Shown piece after piece: positions 21,835 to 32,195 of a stretch of DNA of 64,000 bases. Location of the stretch: positions 342,609-406,608 of the forward strand of contig NW_005179179.1 of assembly GCF_000350225.1 (NCBI RefSeq), read 5' to 3'. The stretch comes from Chondrus crispus (taxonomy: Eukaryota > Rhodophyta > Florideophyceae > Gigartinales > Gigartinaceae). Below the pieces are notes generated by a model. That model ran no database searches. It was not told where the DNA came from and saw only the letters and a program-made list of their open reading frames with translations. Made by a program: the position numbers and the translations under genes. Each line of letters begins with the position of its first letter. Position 1 is the first letter of the stretch.

Positions 21835-24141
21835 ATGTCAACAAGCGCACCCGGGGACGTCGGTCGCGGGGCGAGCAGAGCCGGATCGGCACGAGCGTCG
21901 AGGATCCCGAGGGGTCCTCGCACCCGGAGCCAGGCCAATACGGCCACGGACCCCGGAGATCAAGAATCCCCTACGGGGATAGCCGCCGACAAGACTGACC
22001 TCGACGAGAAGTTGGAGAAGATGAGCAGCGAAATTCGCGAAGAAGCGAAGAAAAATCTCGTGGCTGAATTAGCCCTCGTCCGGAAGCAACTGGAGTTGCA
22101 AGCATCCGAGTTCCACGCCGTTTTGGGAGAGCTGTCGGCTCGAGTGGATCTCGTCGAGAAGGAGCGAGGTGAGGCGACCGACGGTCTGGAGCCGGAGGTC
22201 CTAGCCTCGTTGAAAATTTCGGTCAAGGACGCGAGGCGCGACGCGAATCAAGCCTTGGAGTCCTTAGGAAAATTTAGAACAAGCATCGATGACCGATTCG
22301 ATCGCGCCGCGCAACGTCTCAAGGACCTCGAGCAGGCCGCGGATCAAGCTCCGCAAGGATCTGACGACGAGCCGCTCCCTTCGGGTAGAGAGGGGGACCG
22401 TCGGTCGAAGAAGGACAAGCCCGCTCGGCAGCGGAGTTCTAAGTCGAAGCCCTCGAAGAAGGACAAGCGACGTGCAAGCAAGGGTCACTGTAGTGACGAT
22501 CCGGAGAACCGCAACTCACAGTCGGAGTCGCTTGGTCCCTCCGAAGATGGTAACGGCGGTTCGTCGAACCATTCGGGCGATTCCGAACGCCGTTCAGAAG
22601 ACGGAAACGGAATTTCGTCAAGCAAGAAAATTTCCTCCAGACGAGGCGGAGTCACTTCGTCCGCCTCGCGGAGAGACAAGGACGCGGAGCCCAAAGATTT
22701 CGCAACGCGGCGCGGGCCGCGATGGGAGGAGTTGGAGGAGCTGAATCCGACCAACTATCTCTTCAAGAAGTTACTTTCGTACCGAACGTACCGCTTGCGG
22801 AACCCGCAGACATATTTGTCAAGTTCCCGGCGGACCGCCGTGCGAAAAATTAGGAGAGATATTCCGCCTAAGGTGAAGAAGGACAACACGTTCACAGGAG
22901 AGGACGGGGTCCTTGTGTTGGATTTTTTGGCAAAGTTGGTTCAAGAGTTTGATACTCAAGAAATGAACGACGGGCAAGCGATCCGTCTGTTGCCTGAATT
23001 TTTAAGCGGCATCGCCTTGAGACAGTACACTTCGGTGTCTCAGACGGCCGGGGCCCATCACAGAAAGATATCCGTTTGGCCAGAGGCCGTACAGTGGTTG
23101 TTGAGGAGTTTGGCAACCGACGAGGCGATCCGTCAAGCCGTGCTCGCATTGCGAGAAGTTCAGCAAAGACCGTCTGAAGACGAGATGGAATTTTATATCC
23201 GTCTGACGGACGCAAGCAATCGATGTGGAAACGTATATTCGATGGAAGAACAGATGAAGATGTTTATTGAAGGACTCGATTCGAGTATCAAGCCGATGGT
23301 ATCTCAATACCGGCAAGACAATCGGGACGTTTCATTTTTGAGACTAGTGAATTACGCGAAGGCGCATGGCTCGGCGAGCGGCGCTAAGGACAAGAAGAGC
23401 AAGAAGGTCACGATTCAGACGCCGTCGACGTTCAGGGCGGGGAAGAAGCCGAGGGCTTCTTATCCCGGTCGCAAAAGTCACGCCGCAGTCCATTTAGCCG
23501 AGTCCATGTCCGCGTCAGATGAGCGCGGTGCGCATGGAAGTAGCGAACATCACTACGAAGGAGCGTTAGTAGCCGAAGGCGAGTTCATTGGGCCATCGGA
23601 GGGCTACGGACACGAGGACTACGGGGACAGCGGGTCGTCAACTTTACCGACGCCTGCATACACGACGGAGTCGTTTTCGGAGCCCACGGATCCCGTGATG
23701 ATGTTTCGGGGGCGCGGCCACACGCCGGCGCAGCGCATTCCGATGGAAGACAAGGGTACGACGTTTCGAAGGCCAGGCTGGATGGGAAGGCCGCAACGCC
23801 AAGGAAGGCCGCCGGCCCGTGGAGGACCTAGGACGCCGTATCCCGTCAAGACGCACGGTCTGGTGTGCTATCATTGCTATGAAAAGGGGCACGCCGCGCC
23901 AACGTGCATTCTTTCCCTCCGGGAAATGCACCGAGTTTTGGAAAATTATGAGGCGTTGTCTCCGATGGAGAGGTTAGGGAGACCATCGACGAGTTACCTG
24001 AAGGTCAAGAATTGGTTCGATTCGCAGACGGCGAGCACGCCGAGTGCTTCAACGCCGAGGTCGAACCAACCCTTCAGAGGGCCCACCGCGGGGCCCGCGC
24101 CGTCGGATGTGAGAAGGATCCCGCAGCGGCAGGAAAAGTAG
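21835..24141 (+). CDS. gag: Gag-like structural protein of the chromovirus
   Basis: 768 codons from the first ATG after the leader (MSTSAPGDVGRG) to TAG at 24139-24141; the frame is open further upstream but has no ATG there. Residues 60-190 are rich in heptad-like charged residues (a probable coiled coil), then a long Ser/Lys/Asp-rich linker. A retrotransposon gag domain follows at about residues 340-520 (LDFLAKLVQEFDTQ, VQWLLRSLATDEAIRQAV). A single CCHC zinc knuckle, CYHCYEKGHAAPTC, is at 23866-23907 (about residue 678). It should form the particle and bind the element RNA. No lesion is seen. Pol lies in a different frame and is separated by about 100 bases. Confidence 0.9.
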   Translation: MSTSAPGDVGRGASRAGSARASRIPRGPRTRSQANTATDPGDQESPTGIAADKTDLDEKLEKMSSEIREEAKKNLVAELALVRKQLELQASEFHAVLGELSARVDLVEKERGEATDGLEPEVLASLKISVKDARRDANQALESLGKFRTSIDDRFDRAAQRLKDLEQAADQAPQGSDDEPLPSGREGDRRSKKDKPARQRSSKSKPSKKDKRRASKGHCSDDPENRNSQSESLGPSEDGNGGSSNHSGDSERRSEDGNGISSSKKISSRRGGVTSSASRRDKDAEPKDFATRRGPRWEELEELNPTNYLFKKLLSYRTYRLRNPQTYLSSSRRTAVRKIRRDIPPKVKKDNTFTGEDGVLVLDFLAKLVQEFDTQEMNDGQAIRLLPEFLSGIALRQYTSVSQTAGAHHRKISVWPEAVQWLLRSLATDEAIRQAVLALREVQQRPSEDEMEFYIRLTDASNRCGNVYSMEEQMKMFIEGLDSSIKPMVSQYRQDNRDVSFLRLVNYAKAHGSASGAKDKKSKKVTIQTPSTFRAGKKPRASYPGRKSHAAVHLAESMSASDERGAHGSSEHHYEGALVAEGEFIGPSEGYGHEDYGDSGSSTLPTPAYTTESFSEPTDPVMMFRGRGHTPAQRIPMEDKGTTFRRPGWMGRPQRQGRPPARGGPRTPYPVKTHGLVCYHCYEKGHAAPTCILSLREMHRVLENYEALSPMERLGRPSTSYLKVKNWFDSQTASTPSASTPRSNQPFRGPTAGPAPSDVRRIPQRQEK

Positions 24142-24295
24142 AGAGGGGAATCTCGCATGAGTCGCGAGAGGCACAGGGTCGACGTACTGTGCCCGGGGCT
24201 CAGCCCCGTTCCCCGTCTCTAAGGGAAAAATCAGGCCCCGATGAGGAGGTTGTTGGATTGGTGGATCCAAAGGGCCAGCTCAAGTCAAGAAAATT

Positions 24296-26872
24296 TTGAG
24301 CCGAGCCCGAGATCATCCGCTGGAAGAAGTTCGAAGACCCTGGTACAGGTTTAAGCGAAGGGAGTGTCCCGAGAAGATTTTGGTCCTTGCGCGAAAAAAC
24401 TACAAAGTTTACGCGGACATTGGACCCACAATTGGATTGATGAGCCGGGTGTTGTCTGTTTTAGACACCGGCGCGGGACCAAACCTTGTGCGAAAATCGG
24501 AACTCCCAGCTGGAATGGAATCTCTAGTGTCCTACGGACCGACCCAAGATATCGGCGACGCGAACAATAGGCCACTCCGGACTCTCGGCACAATTGGAAT
24601 GCCTGTGAGGCTTGGAAAATTTGTGGCCGTAGCCGAGTTTATTGTATGCGAAAAACTAGCCGTCCCGCTAATTCTAGGCGCGGACTACTGTGACCGGTTT
24701 GTGGAAGCAATTTATCCAAGGAAGAAAACGGTTGAGTTGGCGGATTTCTCGGAGGTTCCGATAGTTAGGCGGTTCTCGACGAGAAAAGGAAAGAAGAATC
24801 TCGTCGCGGGAGAGGACGAGAATGATGGAAAGGGGGAGCGAATTTCCGCTAAGGTAAAAGTGGCAAGAGCCACGACTATCGAGCCAGGGACGCAACGCGT
24901 CGTGGAATGCACCTCGAAGAGGGCGGGCTTGGTGGTGGTTCAGCCGTACTCGTCGTTGTACGAAAGGCATGGGTTGACGTGCACGAATGGTGTCGTTCAG
25001 GTTGAGCCTGACAGGCCATTTTGTTTACTCGTTGCGAATTTCAGGACGTACCCTGTCAGGGTGCAAAAAGTCCAAGTGGTGGCAGAATTATTACGGCACC
25101 CGAGAGCCGCGCTCGAGAGCAAAACCACCATTGGTGAAGTTCTCGGAATTCAAGAAAGGAAGAAGGAGAATTTTCCTAATTCCACCAAGGCGCCTACGGG
25201 CAAGACAGGATGCGAACCGTCGGATCAAGGCTGCGAGGACCAGCCAGAAGAACGGTCGGCAGGGCTCTCCGCGTCGGCATCTACGAAGCCGCAACGCAGG
25301 ATTGAGCCACCACCGCCGGACGTGGAGGACCTCGACCTGAGCCACGTACCGCAACGGCTGCGGGAGCGGTTCCGTCGGATGTTGAAGAAGTATTCAAGGA
25401 TGCGGGATGGGACGCTTGGCGAAAATAATACCACCGTCCATCGGATCGAGTTGATACCCGAGACCCGCCCCATCGCACAAGCCCCGTATCGGGCCGGGCC
25501 TAAAGCCCGCGAAGTAGAAGATGCAGAGGTGCAGAAGATGTTGGAGGCAGGAGTGATAGAACCATCGCAGTCAGAATGGGCGTCGCCCGTGTTGCTGGTG
25601 CCAAAGCCGGATGGGTCAATGCGTTTTTGCGTAGACTACCGCAGGTTGAACGCAGTAACGGTGAAGGACACGTACCCCTTACCGCGCATGGATGAGTGCC
25701 TGGACTCGCTTGGTGACACCAAGGTTTTCTCCGCGTTGGACGCGATTTCGGGATATTGGCAGATGCCTATCCCTGAGTGCGACCGCGACAAGACCGCATT
25801 TTCGTGTCACTCAGGTCTGTATCGCTTCTCAAGAATGCCCTTCGGGCTAACTAACGCGCCAGCGACGTTTCAGAGAGCAATGAATATCCTGCTCTCTCCG
25901 TTCCGTTGGAAATGCTGTTTGGTGTATCTAGACGACATAATCATTTTTAGCAAGTCGTGGGAGGAGCACATCGTGCACGTGGATGAAATACTTTCCGTAT
26001 TGGAAAAGGCAGGTGTCAAGCTCAAGCTTCGCAAGTGCGAATTTTTCGTGGAAAAGATCAAGTACCTGGGCCACGTCGTCCGCCCAGGTACGCTAGAAGT
26101 CGATGTCGCGCGAACCGCCGCGTTGGAACAAGTGCGGTACCCGCGAACACAGACACAGCTCAGGAGCTTCCTGGGACTCTGCAATGTCTACCGCAGATTC
26201 GTTCCGCAGTATGCGAGAATTGCGCAGCCTCTAAACCCACTACTGAAGAAAGGACAACCGGTCCAGTTGGAAGGATTCGACGAACCGTGCAAGAAAGCTT
26301 TTCACAAGCTCAAGGACTCCATCTTGGCACCGCTGGTGTTGGCGCTGCCGAAGAAGGACCTACCATACTCGGTAGATACCGATGCAAGCGACTACCAAAT
26401 AGGCGCTGCACTATTTCAAACACACTCGGATGCGCAACGCAAACCCATCGGGTTCTTTTCAAGAACGTTAGCCGCAGCCGAGAGAAACTATTCTGTATCA
26501 GAAAAAGAATGTCTAGCGGTAATTTGGGCCGTACAGACTTTCAGACCATATCTATATGGCGAGCACTTCGTCGTGCATACCGAGCATGCCTCATTGAGGT
26601 GGTTGATGAACGTAACCGACCCCAGCGGGAGATTAATCCGATGGAGGCTACGCCTCTCGGAATTCGATTTTGAAATCAAGTACAAAAAGGGAAAGGCTAA
26701 CAGCCAGGCGGACGCTTTGTCAAGGTTGCGAACCGCAGGAGAAACCGTCGACGAAATCGACGACGAAATCCCTTGCTTTATGGCCGAACCGGCCGAGGGT
26801 ACAGTGGAGGACGAGGAAACTATTGACGCAGCAGACAACATCCTCGCTCTTGAGGGGGGGGACCGCCCCTGA
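24296..26872 (+). CDS. pol: Pol: aspartic protease, reverse transcriptase, RNase H
   Basis: The frame opens near 24246 and has no early ATG, so translation from gag mRNA by an unknown route is likely. The protease active site DTGA is at 24464-24475. RT motifs follow: FCVDYRRLNAVTVKDTYPLP, ALDAISGYWQMPI, MPFGLTNAPATFQR, and YLDD at 25925-25936. RNase H shows VDTDASDYQIGAALF, SEKECLAVIWAV and NVTDPSGRLIRWRL. These catalytic residues look intact. The frame ends at a TGA at 26870-26872 just after a run of eight G (26854-26861). The integrase continues in another frame, so one base in this run is extra or missing, or a shift occurs during translation. Confidence 0.92.
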   Translation: MSRARDHPLEEVRRPWYRFKRRECPEKILVLARKNYKVYADIGPTIGLMSRVLSVLDTGAGPNLVRKSELPAGMESLVSYGPTQDIGDANNRPLRTLGTIGMPVRLGKFVAVAEFIVCEKLAVPLILGADYCDRFVEAIYPRKKTVELADFSEVPIVRRFSTRKGKKNLVAGEDENDGKGERISAKVKVARATTIEPGTQRVVECTSKRAGLVVVQPYSSLYERHGLTCTNGVVQVEPDRPFCLLVANFRTYPVRVQKVQVVAELLRHPRAALESKTTIGEVLGIQERKKENFPNSTKAPTGKTGCEPSDQGCEDQPEERSAGLSASASTKPQRRIEPPPPDVEDLDLSHVPQRLRERFRRMLKKYSRMRDGTLGENNTTVHRIELIPETRPIAQAPYRAGPKAREVEDAEVQKMLEAGVIEPSQSEWASPVLLVPKPDGSMRFCVDYRRLNAVTVKDTYPLPRMDECLDSLGDTKVFSALDAISGYWQMPIPECDRDKTAFSCHSGLYRFSRMPFGLTNAPATFQRAMNILLSPFRWKCCLVYLDDIIIFSKSWEEHIVHVDEILSVLEKAGVKLKLRKCEFFVEKIKYLGHVVRPGTLEVDVARTAALEQVRYPRTQTQLRSFLGLCNVYRRFVPQYARIAQPLNPLLKKGQPVQLEGFDEPCKKAFHKLKDSILAPLVLALPKKDLPYSVDTDASDYQIGAALFQTHSDAQRKPIGFFSRTLAAAERNYSVSEKECLAVIWAVQTFRPYLYGEHFVVHTEHASLRWLMNVTDPSGRLIRWRLRLSEFDFEIKYKKGKANSQADALSRLRTAGETVDEIDDEIPCFMAEPAEGTVEDEETIDAADNILALEGGDRP

Positions 26873-28592
26873 TCGCCTCCATCAATTCCAAGCTGTCACT
26901 CCGGAGGAGCTCATTCGCGAGCAAGCCGTCGACCCCTTCTGCAACCTCATCAAGGAAGAAATGGACGCCGGAAAGGTGAGAACGTTCAGCACGGAGACCG
27001 AAGAACTCGAAGGAACTCTATGCCGTACCGCGGCAGAGTTTGTACAAGTGGTAATACCACAATCGTTAAGGGACCGCGTCCTAGGGTTGAGCCACTACGC
27101 AAAATTGGCAGGCCACCCGGGAGGCAGGAAACTTTACAAGACTTTGAGAAGATATTTGTATTGGCCTACGATGGCCCTAGACTGCTATGCAGTCGCGAAG
27201 AATTGCGCTGCATGCGCGCGGGAGAGGGTGAAGTTAAGAAAAAACACGAAGGAAATGAAGCTGTTCACGCCCAAAGCGCCGCTGGAATTTGTCGCCATCG
27301 ACATCCTCGGCGAGCTATTAACAACTAAGCGAGGAAATCGGTATATTCTCGTGATCAGCGATCGATACTCGAAACTGGTACGAACCGTACCGTTGAAGAA
27401 GATATCAGCTGCGCACATCGCACAAGCCTTCGTTCACCATTGGGTATTCGTGTACGGACCGCCGGTCAAGCTGCTGTCCGACAATGGAACACAGTTCACG
27501 GCCCGGTTCTTTCAGAATGTCTGCCGAATTCTTGGCATAGGCAATGTGTTCACGACTACGTACCACCCGCAAGCCAACGGCCAAGTTAAGAGATTTAACC
27601 GCACGCTGACTTCCGCGTTGCGAAAATACGTTGGAGAGCATCCCAGGGACTGGGACTTATTTAGCGACGCTGTGACGTTCCCCTACAACACACAAGTTCA
27701 TCGAACTACGAACATTGCGCCCTTCGAGCAGGTGTTGGCTCGGGCGCCGAGAAACATTGCGTTACAAGCGCAACCAACTTTGGAGAACTTCAGCTCGTCA
27801 CGAGCATACTACCTGAAATGGCAGTCGTGGTTGGAGAGCCTAATGCGAAGCGCCGATAGGAGTTTGCGAAAGTAACAAGCCCGGTACAAGCGAAATTTCG
27901 ACGCACACCTTCGAAAACCGCAATACGATATCCCACCGGGGTCCTACGTGTTCCTCTGGAAGGAGCAGGGCACGGCTAGCGAACCGAAACACAAGCAGGC
28001 ACAAGTCGCTACAGGACCTTATCAGGTCAGAAGATCGGATCAACATACGGTAGTCATTGCCCTTGGCGATCAGGAGGAACGCGTATCGCGAGACAGGGTG
28101 GAATTAGACCCAAGCCCAATGGACCATGCGCCGATAACCGGCCTACGTCAAGCGCTACAGTTCCTGGGAGAGCCGGAGTTAAACGAAGAAGGAGAGGCAA
28201 CGGAGGACGAGGAACGTCCTCACACCCGTGCGCCTACGACGGGGGACCAGGATAATTTAGTTGGTCAAACGCCGACAGCGGAGACACCTCCAGACCTACG
28301 CGAGCTCGGAAAGTCCAGAGAAAAGGACGAGTTGGAAGATCTTCAGAAGGGGGAAGGAAACAGATCAGAGAAAGGAGAGGAAACAGAGAACACGGAATAC
28401 GTAATCGACCGGGTCGTCGACCACGATTATGAAAGTGGTAATTTGATTCTCAAGGTAGAATGGTACGGTTATACGCCCGAGAACGCGACGTGGGAACCCA
28501 TTGAGCAATTACCCCGCAGTGCGGCCGTCACGTATTTCCGAAGGAAAAGACTATCCTTGCCCGCACAATTGTCACGCGCACGATCGGGATAG
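26862..28592 (+). pseudogene. Pol: integrase and chromodomain, damaged
   Basis: Follows the G8 tract in a new frame. The zinc-binding head has HYAKLAGHPGGRKLY and CAACAR. The catalytic core has VAIDILGEL (first Asp) and LLSDNGTQFTARFF (second Asp). The third acidic residue is lost: NGQVKRFNRTL has Lys (AAG at 27588-27590) where the family has Glu. A TAA at 27873-27875 interrupts the frame, which then runs on with QARYKRNFD and a GPYQVRRSD segment. The C-terminus holds a chromodomain (EYVIDRVVDHDY, LKVEWYGYTPENATWEP), which defines a chromovirus and would target insertion to modified chromatin. With a changed catalytic residue and a stop, this copy should not integrate on its own. Confidence 0.88.
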
Positions 28593-31500
28593 CCATCGTC
28601 AATAAAGTCCGCAGGCTGGAGACAACGGAAGGGTCAGAAATTCGAAGAGGGAACGGACCCGCGAGGTCTTGCAAATGGGGGAAGTGGAATCTAGGTAATT
28701 AAGGCAGTCAGCCCTCCGGGCCACCCATATAGGAAGGGACTGACGCGCGACGCGTTTTCAAGAAATCGAAGTGATACTGCAGGACCAGATGAGGCATTGA
28801 GTACACTCGGTGGTAATTCGTACAAACGACAAAAGCCTTCCCCGAGGATGGACGTGCCCCGAGAAATGCCGTTGTGACGTGCTTCCAGAGAAAGCGAACA
28901 TCCCTGCCGCAGCAAGAGACGCCAAGACTTGCAAGTTGGAGAAGGATGCAGGAAGCCCAAATAAGCGGGCATGGGAAAAATAGAAGGGAACTGAATAGAA
29001 CGAGAGAATCCCGCAGGTGACCAACTCGGCTATGTTCGCCACTCTATGCCACGAGACGTCCTACTGTACGTCCGGATGAGGCATCACGTCTACGGGGTAC
29101 GCGCCTGCAACGCCGCCGAGCGCACGTGAAGTGACGTTGACTTCGTGGGACGTAATTTAATCAGAAAAATTGGGTGTGTCAGGAACGAGAGGCCGGATCG
29201 AAAAGGGGAATCGAGGGGCGCACGGTAGTCGCCCTTCGAAATTATAATCGAAATTATGGAAAATTTACTGCACGCTGCAGTGTACATGCAGAGTTGTTAT
29301 CGCTTGCCATGGTCGACGACATCAATACTCTAAGTCGTCCGGAGGCGAACCCTCACTTGCTCGGTCATGACGTTCATCGTCATACTCGCTCCCAACTCAT
29401 TTGAACACGCTCGACGAGCAAACAAGCCCGTCCACATAGACCATTGTTAAACGGACGACGACAGCGCAGCCACGGGCATCCCAGGAAGTTATCCTCCCGC
29501 GGCCTAAGCGAGACGAGGACCCCGCGGAACGGCTACCGCCGGCGACCCCTCGCCCCACTACCACGAGGATACCTGACGATCTATTCACAGGTTGGCTATC
29601 ATAAGATCTTACCATTAGTTCATTGTTTTTATGTTGTTCGTTTTTGTTTCGTTTCGTTTTGTATTTTTTTTTGATGTCAAGGGCACGACCCCGCACTGGA
29701 GACGTCGGTCAGCGAGTCTGTAAGGACTAGAAGTGGGCTACCGTCGCGCTACAAGGAAGAGGACCCCCCGTTTGCTTTATTTCTTCAAAAGGAGAAGGAC
29801 CCGACAACGTCCCTTACCTACGGTGGACTCAGGGCCTGACACACTCCTTCTCCGTTCACTACGTCCAAAAGGATCGGTCTCCGACAACGGGATTGAATCC
29901 CAAAAGAAGGCCCGATCTCGACGAAATCAAAAGAAAAATAAGTGACCCTCGTCAAGGGGATCGAAGACATCACTACGGAATGATGTGGAAAGGGAAGATT
30001 TGTGCGATCTAGAAGAAGGTCACCGCGGATGTTCTCGTCAAGGCAGTAGCCCCCGAACGATTGAGGGTATCACCTGTGCTGTGTCAACCCGGAGCCCTGG
30101 CGCGGACGATAAAAAGGGAAAGGCAAACGCACTCACGGCGACCCACAGTGGCCATGGACGAACCGTGTCACTAAGACACCATAGCGAGAAGGACCTTGTT
30201 ACAACTTATCATAATCCCCCTCTGCCTCCACCCGACCTTCGTAACAAGAACGGAAAGAAAAAATTATATATGTATATATCTCTATATATACTGCGACGAT
30301 TGGTACTCGTGAGACCTGCTGCCGACTGTTCCTCGGATCTAACAAGCAAGGGAGCTGGCACAAGATAGAACGACGGTTCTGATGAATGTGCTTGACCAGA
30401 GGGGTCGAGTACGTCGAAGGCGATGACCCACAGTTAATTTTTGGCATCACTTGTTCACTGCAAAGGAGAGGTTACGCGGAGCAACGACACCGAGCCACGA
30501 TCTCGGACGACCGAACTGCGCTAGAGCGACGCACCCGGTAGTCGCGCCCCTCATCTATGGACGTCGTCCACGGGACAGTGCTGTACCGTGTTCAAAGAAA
30601 AACATATTTCAATCGCAATGTGAGTGACCTCATACACCCATCTCAGGCCATTGAAGCACATTTCGAGCTGGTCGTCGCTCTGAAAAGAGGATCTGTAGGG
30701 GACGTCGCTTTTTAATACTATACGGGAACGCGAACCCGACACGGGCGACGAAGGCGTCTTGTGACGCTCGACAGAAACGTCAATTTTTGGAGGATGTAAG
30801 CGGAGTCATGCAGGAAGTCAAACACCAGGTTTACTTCCTCGTCATCGGAGAAACGGCCCCGCCTCTCGACGAGGGTCAGGCACAACTACCAAAGAGGTTT
30901 CCCTTCTATGACGCTCCCGTCAGGAGAGACGCCGCGAGATTCGCCAAGTTACGAGTCAACGATCGTTTTTTCCGTCGACCACGTGCAGAGCTCCGTTTTT
31001 ACGGCTGTGACAAACCGCGGATTTTCCACTTCTAAATTACAAGCGATGGAGGCAGACCCGAAGTCATCTTGGTAAGACCAAGGACACCTTACGACCGGTA
31101 TCGGGAAACTGATCGTGGACATCGACAAGACGGCACATCCCCCGTCCTAAAGGACAAGTACTCACACTGACAGGATCATGTGCTTCTTGGTACAGAAGCA
31201 CACGTGCGAAACAATGGAATTGCCTCACTTTGTAGGGACTCTACGTGTTCTGGAAACGTGCGAAGGGGACCAGCACCAAGCGTTCCTAGTGATGCGAGGG
31301 AACTGAAACCAAACCTAAAAGGAGGTGGATTTGGCATTTTGGGAGGTGACAGCGCAACGAATGTTGCCGGGGCCCCATCGGGGGCTCGACGCAGATCGAA
31401 GATAACGATCAATTCTTGCACCTACCATCCCCAAGGAGAAAGAAAAATGGCACGGGAAGCTGACGCAAGGAAATGCACAACGTCACCAGCAAACAAAAAG

Positions 31501-32195
31501 TGGGCTTTCCGAAGGAAGAGGAGGTTCATACGGGGTAAGAAAAAAATGAATGATGATGAACTTTTTAGCCCAACACTCGACGAAGGGTAGGGTGATTATC
31601 GAGGAACTGTACAAGGTATGCGAAGGTCAGTAGTGGCGACAATCTTTCATGATTTTTTAGGGACGTCAAAGTTGGACACAGTAATATGCCACGCACGGGT
31701 AAGGGGACAAGCTATTTTTTTGCTTTATCCATGACCGATCCGCTCTGTTAGAGCAGGTCAAGGGAGTTTCGAGGAAACAAACCCAAGGAAAAGACCCCTG
31801 TCTTCATGACTCAAGCGCATGCGGACAGACCACGTGAGGCGAAATTATCCGAATAAGCGGATCGCTTCCGAGACTCAAGGAGAGCCAGTAGTTCTACGAT
31901 GAGGGAACCAAACGGACCAAGGAGCAACTGAGGTTGCGAACATTGGTGTTGTACTGGGGACGAGTAATACAAAAGGGGAGAAAACGACTAGAAAAAAAAT
32001 TTGTCTGGGGCCGCCACGCCCCGGCCGAATGCAAGAAAAGGTCACAAAAGAGGAGGTAATCTGAGACCAGGGGGGTACGCAGGTGATTCATTTTATTGGC
32101 TAAAAGCTACCGGATGACGTCGATAATCGGACGTCGCTCCCAAAGGGGGTAATAATCCGAGAACGGATCACGGGGAAGTCGCTCTAAGCGGCAGG
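28593..32195. other. 3.6-kb region of the chromovirus without a recognised gene
   Basis: Between pol and the antisense frame. Open frames are short: 30787-31035 (+, 83 codons) and 31180-31590 (+, 136 codons, basic, ending near a Lys/Arg block) are the best, with no motif I know. Most gypsy elements have under 1 kb here, so this is an expansion. It may be captured sequence, regulatory RNA or decayed coding sequence. Confidence 0.6.
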
